NCBI GenBank assembly: GCA_030017935.1
Contig: JASEGF010000077.1
Location: 1 to 8,957, forward strand
Reading direction: 5' to 3'
DNA from: Bacteroidales bacterium
GTDB lineage: Bacteria; Bacteroidota; Bacteroidia; Bacteroidales; DTU049
Length of the DNA: 8,957 nt
The notes beneath the pieces are model-generated. The model saw nothing but the letters and a program-made list of their open reading frames with translations. It was not told where the DNA came from and searched no databases. Shown one piece after another: positions 1 to 6,074 of this stretch (position 1 is the first letter of the stretch; each line of letters begins with the position of its first letter). Position numbers and translations under genes: made by a program.

Positions 1-60
1 ATTATTGATAAATTATTAACAATCAAATGATTATTGCGTTTTTAAGGGTCGACTATTTAA

Positions 61-90
61 TTATTTGTGCTTATTTGTGTGCATTTGTGG
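61..90. repeat. Three-unit 10-bp tandem repeat (nnATTTGTGn)
   Basis: Three consecutive 10-base units share the core ATTTGTG: TTATTTGTGC, TTATTTGTGT and GCATTTGTGG. On the other strand this reads as CACAAAT spaced every 10 bases. It resembles the 9-11-base phased CACAAAG/CACAGAG tract at 8689-8726. From memory, tracts of this kind are scattered through intergenic DNA of many environmental bacteria. No function is evident, and dispersal in this genome cannot be shown from one window. Confidence 0.6.
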
Positions 91-111
91 ATTAATAAAA
101 ACAATTAGACA

Positions 112-125
112 GTTAAATATTAACC
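112..125. repeat. TTAA palindrome, copy 1
   Basis: GTTAAATATTAACC contains the interrupted palindrome GTTAA-N3-TTAAC. The identical 14 bases recur at 8676-8689, at the other end of the window. Both copies are intergenic and lie near a phased CAC-type tract. In DNA this AT-rich, one chance 14-base repeat in 9 kb would not be surprising, so the case rests on position and symmetry. Confidence 0.35.
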
Positions 126-147
126 TAAATAATTTACCAACAATAAA

Positions 148-164
148 CGTTATAGAAATTTAAA
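148..164 (-). other. Post-stop motif, copy 1 (after ribBA)
   Basis: On the minus strand, directly after the ribBA TAA, the sequence reads TTTAAATTTCTATAACG. The core TTCTATAACG (148-157) begins 7 nt after the stop codon. The same 10-base core follows the methyltransferase stop and the lptD stop. This copy matches the lptD copy at 15 of 17 positions. It is not a classical terminator, because there is no GC-rich stem. Confidence 0.5.
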
Positions 165-1394
165 TTATTTATCAGATTTATGTTTAAAAGTACTGATAGT
201 ATGTCCCATTTTAGTGGCTTTTGTTTGTAGATAAAATCTATTATATGGATTAGGCTCTATCTCTAAAGGAATAGTTTCTATTATTTGAATATCATAAGCC
301 TCAAGGGCTATTTTTTTTATTGGATTATTGGTAATCAATCTGATTTTTTTAGCTCCTAAAGTTCTTAAAATTTGAGCACCTATACCATAATCTCTCTCAT
401 CGTCCTTAAACCCAAGAGCTAAGTTGGCTTCTACAGTGTCCATACCTTGTTCCTGAAGGTGATAAGCTTTTAATTTATTTATCAAACCGATGCCTCTTCC
501 TTCTTGATTCATATATACCAAAAGTCCTTTACCTTCGTTCTCTATCATTTGCATAGCACGATGCAGCTGAGGTCCGCAATCGCATTTATAACTACCGAAA
601 ATGTCTCCTGTCATACAAGATGAATGCACTCTCACCAGCACTGGTTCATCTTCATTCCATTTACCTTTGACCAAAGCTAAATGTGTGATATTATTTGTTA
701 ATTGTACAAAAGCTTTTAATTGAAAATTACCATATTCTGTAGGGAGAAATACTTCTTCTACTTCCTTTATTAAAGATTCATTTTTTAGTCTATATTGTAT
801 TAATCTTTTAACACTAGTAATTTTAATATCAAATTTTTTAGATATTTCAATTAATTGTGGCAATCTAGCCATAGTGCCATCATCGTTCATTATTTCTACT
901 AAAGTAGCTACAGGTTTCAGTCCAGCCAATCTGCAAAGATCTATAGCTGCTTCAGTATGCCCTGCGCGTTCTAAAACTCCACCAGGCTTAGCTATCAAAG
1001 GGAAAATATGTCCTGGTCTACCAAAATCTTCTGCTTTTGCCTCATCTCTTGTAAGCCAAAATATAGTTCTAGCTCTATCTGCTGCTGATATACCTGTAGT
1101 ATTACCTTGACCTAATAAATCAATAGAAATAGTGAAAGCTGTATTATGTGGAGCTGTATTATGTTGCACCATTAATGGCAAGTCTAATCTATCCGCTACT
1201 TCCTGAGCCAATGGTGTACATATCAAGCCTCTTCCATATTTAGACATGAAATTTATTATTTCTGGAGTTATTTTTTCTGCAGCTACTATGAAGTCTCCTT
1301 CATTTTCTCTGTCCTCATCATCTACTACTATTATTAGCTTGCCTATTCTAATGTCATCTAATATCTCTGGAATATCATAAATTACTTTATCCAT
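165..1394 (-). CDS. ribBA: Bifunctional 3,4-dihydroxy-2-butanone-4-phosphate synthase / GTP cyclohydrolase II
   Basis: A cytoplasmic enzyme that makes both precursors entering riboflavin synthesis. The N-terminal half (about residues 1-200) converts ribulose 5-phosphate to 3,4-dihydroxy-2-butanone 4-phosphate. The C-terminal half (about 205-395) opens GTP to the diaminopyrimidine. The first domain shows the acidic loop DEDRENEGD (26-34), GISAADRA (101-108) and RAGHTEAAIDL (143-153). The second shows the zinc ligands C260, C271 and C273 and the QEGRGIGL loop (297-304). At 409 residues it has the usual full fused length, and no key motif is missing. The ATG is supported by the N-terminal fit to the family and by a TATCTTTG box 20 nt upstream. 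No FMN riboswitch is recognisable in the leader, so flavin control is not evident here. It appears to be a single-gene unit. Confidence 0.97.
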   Translation of the reverse strand: MDKVIYDIPEILDDIRIGKLIIVVDDEDRENEGDFIVAAEKITPEIINFMSKYGRGLICTPLAQEVADRLDLPLMVQHNTAPHNTAFTISIDLLGQGNTTGISAADRARTIFWLTRDEAKAEDFGRPGHIFPLIAKPGGVLERAGHTEAAIDLCRLAGLKPVATLVEIMNDDGTMARLPQLIEISKKFDIKITSVKRLIQYRLKNESLIKEVEEVFLPTEYGNFQLKAFVQLTNNITHLALVKGKWNEDEPVLVRVHSSCMTGDIFGSYKCDCGPQLHRAMQMIENEGKGLLVYMNQEGRGIGLINKLKAYHLQEQGMDTVEANLALGFKDDERDYGIGAQILRTLGAKKIRLITNNPIKKIALEAYDIQIIETIPLEIEPNPYNRFYLQTKATKMGHTISTFKHKSDK

Positions 1395-1414
1395 AAATAT
1401 TTTTAATATTTTTA

Positions 1415-1422
1415 CAAAGATA
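1415..1422 (-). promoter_or_regulatory. Putative -7 promoter box of ribBA
   Basis: On the minus strand TATCTTTG, followed by TA, matches the Bacteroidota -7 consensus TAnnTTTG and ends 20 nt before the ribBA ATG. A TTG lies upstream at 1437-1439, but the 14-nt spacing is shorter than the roughly 19 nt expected for a -33 element, so only the -7 box is convincing. Confidence 0.5.
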
Positions 1423-1549
1423 CATTTATTTTTTTACAATAGACGAGTATATGATATATTACAATGAATAGTACTATTATGATTTAGTATAAAATCTTTT
1501 TTAGATTACCTTGTAAATTAAACAATCATTATATACAAATGAAATTTAA

Positions 1550-2206
1550 TTATTTAACGATAAAACCATCTTTAATGTGTATAATCCTATCTGAAATATT
1601 AGCAAAAGACTCTTGATGAGTTACTAGTATTATAGTTAGATTTCCTTGAGTGTGCAATCTTTTAAAAAGATTTATGACCTCTTCTGCATTTTGGCTATCT
1701 AGGTTTCCTGTTGGCTCATCAGCTAATAAAAATTTAGGATCATTTATCAAAGCTCTAGCAATAGCAACGCGTTGTTGCTCACCACCTGATAATTCTTGTG
1801 GTTTATGAGTTAGCCGATGATTCAGATTTAATTCTGTCAATAATCTTTCAGCTTTTTCTGTAGCCTTTTCTTTACTGATACCTGCTATTAATGCTGGCAG
1901 CATTACATTTTCTATCGCAGAAAATTCAGGTAATAAATGATGAAACTGAAATACAAAACCAATATTTTTGTTGCGAAAATTGCTTAATTCTTTATCATTT
2001 AATTTATAAATGTCTTTATCATCATATTTCACAGTACCTTTATCAGGTTTTTCTAAGGTACCTATTAAATGCAATAATGTAGATTTACCAGCTCCACTAG
2101 GACCTACTATTGATACGAATTCATTATCTAAAATCTCCAGATTTATATCTTTCAATACTTCTACTGGCTTGAAAGTTTTGTATATGCTTTCTAATTTAAT
2201 TTTCAT
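1550..2206 (-). CDS. lolD: ABC transporter ATP-binding protein, LolD type
   Basis: Cytoplasmic ATPase subunit of an ABC transporter of the LolD/MacB-like class. LolD works with the membrane subunits LolC/LolE to release lipoproteins from the inner membrane for transport to the outer membrane. The 218-residue protein has Walker A GPSGAGKST (35-43), Q-loop Q87, the signature LSGGEQQRVAIARAL (139-153), Walker B FLLADEP (159-165) with the family-typical TGNLD after it, and the switch histidine H197. Length and order are complete. No permease gene is in the window, so the partner must be encoded elsewhere. It starts 43 bp after metG on the same strand with no promoter box between, so co-transcription is likely. 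A related LolD-like exporter ATPase (MacB or FtsE group) cannot be excluded from the sequence alone. Confidence 0.85.
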   Translation of the reverse strand: MKIKLESIYKTFKPVEVLKDINLEILDNEFVSIVGPSGAGKSTLLHLIGTLEKPDKGTVKYDDKDIYKLNDKELSNFRNKNIGFVFQFHHLLPEFSAIENVMLPALIAGISKEKATEKAERLLTELNLNHRLTHKPQELSGGEQQRVAIARALINDPKFLLADEPTGNLDSQNAEEVINLFKRLHTQGNLTIILVTHQESFANISDRIIHIKDGFIVK

Positions 2207-2249
2207 TATTATTACTCAAATTTTTAAAATTTCTCTATTAAAAGATAAA

Positions 2250-4295
2250 TTATTTAACCTTATCACCAGGATTAGCATTATCATCAGCAAATACAGGTAG
2301 TAATTTACCATCTTTATTTTCAGCGAAAATAACCATTCCTTCAGACTCTATTCCTCTAATTTTCTTTTTTTCTAAATTAGCTACTACTATGACATTTTTG
2401 CCAATAATTTCTTCAGGTTTTATGTGTTGAGCTATACCAGATATTATAGTACGAATTATACCACCGAAATCTAATTCTAATTTTAAAAGTTTGTCTGCAT
2501 CTGGCACTTTATCTACTGAAAGCACTCTACCTACGCGTAGATCAATTTTGTCGAAATCTTCCCATTTTATTGCTGGTTTGAGGTCAGACAAATTATTTTG
2601 AATAATAGCTTTGTTATCATTTTGATGCAATTTATTTAATTGCTTTTCGATCATTTCATCGGTAATTTGTTCGAAAAGTATAGATGTTTCAGCAATCATA
2701 TCACCAGTTTTCAATAAAGGGCTACCTATGCTGTCCCAATCTAATAAGTTGATATTTAAAACTTCACGTAATTTTTTAGCAGTGAAAGGCAAAAAAGGTT
2801 CGCTAATTAAAGCTAAATTTGCTATTAATTGTAAAACATTATAAATAATCCCTTCAGTAATATTGGGGCTAGATTTCACTAATTTCCACGGTTCTTTTTC
2901 TGTTAAATATTTATTACCAAATCTAGCAACATCCATCATAGAGTTTAGAGCATCACGAAATCTAAATTGCTCTAGATGATTACTAACCTCATCACGTTTA
3001 TTTGCTATAAAATAATAAATCCTTTCTTCATCCTCAAACAAGAAATTCTCGGGAACTTTCCCATGATAATATTTATGAGTTAACACAATAGCTCTATTAA
3101 CCAAATTGCCATATATAGCAGCTAATTCATTATTATTATGTTGTTGAAAATTTTTCCAAGTGAAATCATTATCTTTAGTTTCAGGCATATTAGCAGTGAG
3201 CACATACCTAAGTACATCTTGTTTACCAGGGAATTCTTCTAAATATTCATTTAACCAAACAGCCCAATTACGAGATGTAGAAATTTTTTTACCTTCTAAA
3301 TTCATAAATTCATTAGCAGGTACATTATCTGGTAATATATATGAGCCATCCATTTTTAGCATAGTGGGGAAAATAATACAATGAAAAACTATATTATCTT
3401 TACCTATGAAATGTATTAATCTGGTTTGCTGATCTTTCCAATAAACTTGCCAATCTTTACCTTCCCGTGCAGCCCAATCAATGGTAGCAGAAACATATCC
3501 TAATGGAGCCTCAAACCAAACATATAAAACTTTACCTTGAGCTTCTGCTAATGGCACAGGAACTCCCCAATCTAAATCTCTTGTTACGGCTCTTGGTTGT
3601 AGTCCATTGTCTAGCCAACTTTTACATTGACCATAAACATTTGTTTTCCATTCTTTGTGTTCTTCTAAAATCCATTGTCTCAACCATGGTTCGTATTTAT
3701 CTAAAGGTAGATACCAGTGCTTTGTCTCTTTTAATACTGGCTTACTACCAGACAATGTAGAATGTGGATTTATTAGCTCCTGTGGACTGAGCGACGAACC
3801 ACATTTCTCGCATTGATCTCCATATGCTTCCTCATAGCCACAATTGGGACAAGTACCTACAATATATCTATCAGCTAAAAACTGCCCCGCTTCCTCATCG
3901 AAATATTGTAAGCTTTGCTGAGTTATTAATTCTCCTTTATTTAATAAATTAAGAAAAAAATCTTGACTGAGCTTATGATGTGTTTGGCTAGATGTGCGCG
4001 AATAGATGTCAAAGCTAATGCCAAATTCTTCAAAAGATTTTTTTATGATATTATGATAATGATCTACTATCTGCTGAGGCGATACTCCTTCCTTTTTTGC
4101 TCTAATGGTGATGGGAACACCATGCTCATCGCTACCTCCTACAAATAATACTTCTCTGCCTCTCATCCTCAAATATCTAACAAATATATCTGCGGGTACA
4201 TATACTCCTGCTAAATGACCAATATGAATGGGTCCATTGGCATAAGGTAATGCCGTAGTAATGGTGTATCTTTTAAAATTCTTGGCTTCCGACAT
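2250..4295 (-). CDS. metG: Methionyl-tRNA synthetase with C-terminal tRNA-binding domain
   Basis: Charges tRNA-Met with methionine in the cytoplasm. It is a class I synthetase. The HIGH motif is at residues 24-27, and the connective peptide carries a four-cysteine zinc knuckle (C149, C152, C162, C165). The KMSKS loop appears as KISTS (337-341), a common variant. The anticodon-binding helical region follows, containing NNNELAAIYGNLVNR (387-401). Residues about 575-681 form an EMAP/Trbp111-type OB-fold that binds tRNA and promotes dimerisation, ending in the conserved SEGM and PGDKVK segments. The 681-residue length fits the long, two-domain form found in Bacteroidota. The start is supported by a TATTTTTG box 20 nt upstream. 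It is probably the first gene of a metG-lolD unit. Only 67 bp separate it from the methyltransferase upstream. Confidence 0.97.
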   Translation of the reverse strand: MSEAKNFKRYTITTALPYANGPIHIGHLAGVYVPADIFVRYLRMRGREVLFVGGSDEHGVPITIRAKKEGVSPQQIVDHYHNIIKKSFEEFGISFDIYSRTSSQTHHKLSQDFFLNLLNKGELITQQSLQYFDEEAGQFLADRYIVGTCPNCGYEEAYGDQCEKCGSSLSPQELINPHSTLSGSKPVLKETKHWYLPLDKYEPWLRQWILEEHKEWKTNVYGQCKSWLDNGLQPRAVTRDLDWGVPVPLAEAQGKVLYVWFEAPLGYVSATIDWAAREGKDWQVYWKDQQTRLIHFIGKDNIVFHCIIFPTMLKMDGSYILPDNVPANEFMNLEGKKISTSRNWAVWLNEYLEEFPGKQDVLRYVLTANMPETKDNDFTWKNFQQHNNNELAAIYGNLVNRAIVLTHKYYHGKVPENFLFEDEERIYYFIANKRDEVSNHLEQFRFRDALNSMMDVARFGNKYLTEKEPWKLVKSSPNITEGIIYNVLQLIANLALISEPFLPFTAKKLREVLNINLLDWDSIGSPLLKTGDMIAETSILFEQITDEMIEKQLNKLHQNDNKAIIQNNLSDLKPAIKWEDFDKIDLRVGRVLSVDKVPDADKLLKLELDFGGIIRTIISGIAQHIKPEEIIGKNVIVVANLEKKKIRGIESEGMVIFAENKDGKLLPVFADDNANPGDKVK

Positions 4296-4315
4296 AAAAA
4301 ATGTTTTATATTTTG

Positions 4316-4323
4316 CAAAAATA
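4316..4323 (-). promoter_or_regulatory. Putative -7 promoter box of metG
   Basis: On the minus strand TATTTTTG, followed by CA, fits the TAnnTTTG consensus and ends 20 nt before the metG ATG, the same distance as the ribBA box. No clear TTG -33 element lies upstream. Its placement suggests metG is transcribed independently of the methyltransferase, although readthrough is possible because no terminator is visible between them. Confidence 0.45.
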
Positions 4324-4347
4324 ATAAAAATTAAAGTGAATTAAAAA

Positions 4348-4357
4348 CGTTATAGAA
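4348..4357 (-). other. Post-stop motif, copy 2 (after the methyltransferase)
   Basis: On the minus strand TTCTATAACG begins 5 nt after the methyltransferase TAA and continues into TTTTTAA. It is identical in its 10-base core to the copies after ribBA and lptD. It lies between the methyltransferase stop and the metG promoter box, so it is in a transcript 3' end or in the spacer before metG. Confidence 0.5.
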
Positions 4358-4362
4358 ACAAA

Positions 4363-5415
4363 TTATAAACTCATTTTTAGCTTATTAAGTTCTATAAATT
4401 CATAATCTGGTTTAGAAACAAAAATATCTTGTTTAATTGTAGATAATTTATTTAAGGTAGCTTTTATGGCAATTTCAGAAATATCTATTCCAATCCAGGT
4501 TCTATTATTTAATTGTGCAGATTTTAATGTTGTACCGGACCCACAAAAACAATCTAAAACAATACTATTTTCATTAGAAGAAGTTTTAATAATTAAATCT
4601 AATAAATCTTGATTTTTTTCAGTTGGATAAGTAGGATATTGAGGATCCTTGAATTCCCAAATATCTTGCATTCTTTTGCCAATATTTTCATCAGCATAAA
4701 TAATTTTTCTTGGATTTCCAGTAGAAGACCATTCTATTAAACCTTGATTATCCCATTGTTCTAAAGTATCAACATCTACTCTCCAATGACGCCCCTTTGG
4801 AGGTAATAATCCCTTAAAAGGCATATTAGTTTTCCCATTTACTGTTTCACCGGGTGCATGAATAGGTACAGTAGTATAACGGCGACCTTGTTTATTAATT
4901 TTAGGAAATAATTTTTCAATATCTTTTTGTGAATATTTCATAATCGGTTCATTCCATATAGGGTTTGCTGATTTAGTATAAAATAAAATCATATCTTTAA
5001 TATTTCCAAAACCTATTTTATTAAAATTTTTAGGATTACATTTAATACGTGTGATATCATTTCTAAAATTTTCAATGCCAAAAATTTCGTCCATCATAAC
5101 CTTAACATAATGACCAATTTTGTAATCTATATGCAAATAAATAGAACCTCTGTCTGATAATAATTCATATAATAAAATTATTCTATCTTTTAAAAATTTA
5201 ATGTAATCATTCCCTTTTATATTGTCTGTATATGCTACAATCCCTTTTTTAGAATTACTAATAGTCGATGCACGGTCATCTGTTATTGTGAAATTATTAC
5301 CAGTAGCAAAAGGTGGATCTATGTATATTAGATCTATTTTGCCTTTTAATTCTCTATCATTAATAAGGTATTCTAATGCAACAAGATTTTCACCATGTAT
5401 TAATAAACTTTTCAT
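4363..5415 (-). CDS. Beta-class N6-adenine/N4-cytosine DNA methyltransferase, now without an intact partner nuclease
   Basis: Transfers a methyl group from S-adenosylmethionine to an amino group of adenine or cytosine in a specific DNA site. The catalytic motif IV DPPF (33-36) precedes the SAM-binding motif I DCFCGSGTT (288-296, with D311 as the following acidic residue). This order, with a target-recognition region between (about 110-250), marks the beta class of the N6_N4 family. A YPTEKN segment (263-268) lies just before motif I. The protein looks complete at 350 residues. Its ATG is 3 nt after the stop of the nuclease remnant, so the two genes were one operon. DPPF is found in both adenine and some cytosine enzymes, so the target base is not settled, and the recognition sequence cannot be read. 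By eye the gene is richer in A and T than metG, consistent with transfer. Confidence 0.9.
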   Translation of the reverse strand: MKSLLIHGENLVALEYLINDRELKGKIDLIYIDPPFATGNNFTITDDRASTISNSKKGIVAYTDNIKGNDYIKFLKDRIILLYELLSDRGSIYLHIDYKIGHYVKVMMDEIFGIENFRNDITRIKCNPKNFNKIGFGNIKDMILFYTKSANPIWNEPIMKYSQKDIEKLFPKINKQGRRYTTVPIHAPGETVNGKTNMPFKGLLPPKGRHWRVDVDTLEQWDNQGLIEWSSTGNPRKIIYADENIGKRMQDIWEFKDPQYPTYPTEKNQDLLDLIIKTSSNENSIVLDCFCGSGTTLKSAQLNNRTWIGIDISEIAIKATLNKLSTIKQDIFVSKPDYEFIELNKLKMSL

Positions 5416-5418
5416 TTT

Positions 5419-5828
5419 CTATATTTGATATAAGAATTCTCTTAAAACTAATGTACTCATTATATTATGATTTTTATATTTACCTGTTATCTCTTTATAC
5501 ATTTTATTATTTCCCGGAATATATAAAACCCCATCTAATATGGCTATTTTTATAGCATTTACATTTTTGAGTTTGAATATATTTAAGGCATCATTAAATT
5601 GTGCATTTTGATGACCTCCAAAATCTGTTAAAAATTTAGTTTCACCGATAATATATTTATTATTAAAAGTTCATTATCCTTCTTATTAAAAGCATTTTCT
5701 ATTTTACTCCAGAGTTGCTGATCAATTTCTCTAATTCCCTCTGGTATAGTAGGATAAACCTTAAATAAATCATCAAGATATGATCTTTGATTAGCATATT
5801 CTATACTTAATCCCAACCAATGATTCAT
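5419..5828 (-). pseudogene. Type II restriction endonuclease remnant, internally deleted and frameshifted
   Basis: Two pieces in different frames make up a broken nuclease. The first starts at the ATG at 5826-5828 (MNHWLGLSIEYANQRSYLDD), runs through NAFNKKDN and hits a TAA at 5628-5630. The second is open from about 5670 to the TAG at 5419-5421. It contains NNKYIIGETKFLTDFGGHQN, in which GETK fits the E-x-K part of a PD-(D/E)XK nuclease site, and it ends in IMSTLVLREFLYQI. From memory of similar type II enzymes, a middle segment of roughly 100 residues between these pieces is missing. That makes an out-of-frame deletion near 5650-5674 more likely than a single-base error. A Tsp45I-like family is possible but only a weak recollection. 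The remaining protein should be inactive. It lies directly upstream of the methyltransferase. Confidence 0.8.
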
Positions 5829-5838
5829 TATTTTTTTA

Positions 5839-5846
5839 CAAATATA
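5839..5846 (-). promoter_or_regulatory. Putative -7 promoter box of the restriction-modification operon
   Basis: On the minus strand TATATTTG, followed by TA, matches TAnnTTTG and ends 10 nt before the ATG at 5828. Transcription would start only a few bases before that codon, giving a very short leader. This argues for the ATG at 5828 rather than the in-frame ATG at 5849, which would put the promoter box inside the gene. No -33 TTG is visible at normal spacing. Confidence 0.4.
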
Positions 5847-5898
5847 CATTAAATTTTTCGATTATTTTATATATATATTTTTATTAAATTTACTGTAG

Positions 5899-5918
5899 GG
5901 GCAATTCACGAATTGCCC
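5899..5918. repeat. Perfect 9-bp-stem palindrome in the divergent intergenic region
   Basis: GGGCAATTC-AC-GAATTGCCC is a perfect inverted repeat, much more GC-rich than its surroundings, and is preceded by TGTAG. From memory, near-identical 'GTAGGGGC-AATTC...GAATTGCCCC' palindromes are dispersed in many environmental bacterial genomes. No T-run follows on either strand, so it is not a typical intrinsic terminator. It is the main content of the 225-bp gap (5850-6074) between the nuclease remnant and lptD. Confidence 0.75.
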
Positions 5919-6019
5919 AATGATAAACCCATCATAAAAACATTTTGCCATACTCCCAATCACAATAATATCAGTAATTCAGACAAAAAAATACAATAAA
6001 TTTATTAATAATCATTTCC

Positions 6020-6027
6020 TAATTTTG
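6020..6027 (+). promoter_or_regulatory. Putative -7 promoter box of lptD
   Basis: TAATTTTG followed by CA fits the TAnnTTTG consensus on the plus strand and ends 47 nt before the lptD start, leaving a leader of about 40 nt. No TTG lies at the expected -33 distance. A similar but imperfect TAATTTG lies just downstream at 6032-6038, so the exact box is uncertain. Confidence 0.4.
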
Positions 6028-6074
6028 CAGTTAATTTGCAAAAAAATTGTAATTTAACCTTTTGATTATTTAAA

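Larger units (their letters stand above)
1..164. other. Gene-free left flank with short repeats
   Basis: No convincing coding sequence is visible on either strand here. The stretch is strongly AT-rich and lies downstream of ribBA. It holds three short elements that are listed separately: a 10-bp tandem repeat, a TTAA palindrome and a post-stop motif. No Rho-independent terminator with a GC stem and T-run is visible after ribBA. Confidence 0.6.

Noticed and set aside
874..1110. Antisense open frame opposite ribBA
   Set aside because: It overlaps the conserved DHBP synthase motifs of ribBA on the other strand and has no independent start signals.
1490..1508. Small hairpin AATCT...AGATT as a lolD terminator
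   Set aside because: The stem is only 5 bp with one G-C pair and no clear T-run follows in the lolD sense direction, so it is not distinguishable from chance.
1395..1549. Possible FMN riboswitch ahead of ribBA
   Set aside because: The 155-base leader is almost all A and T and shows none of the conserved GC-rich helices or AGGGTGAA-type core of the FMN element.
5640..5680. Programmed frameshift in the nuclease gene
   Set aside because: No slippery heptamer with a downstream structure is evident, and recognisable middle-domain sequence is missing, so a deletion fits better.
5628..5849. A separate intact small gene of 73 codons
   Set aside because: Its sequence is the N-terminus of the nuclease, and the continuation lies in the next frame with the active-site segment, so it is part of one broken gene.
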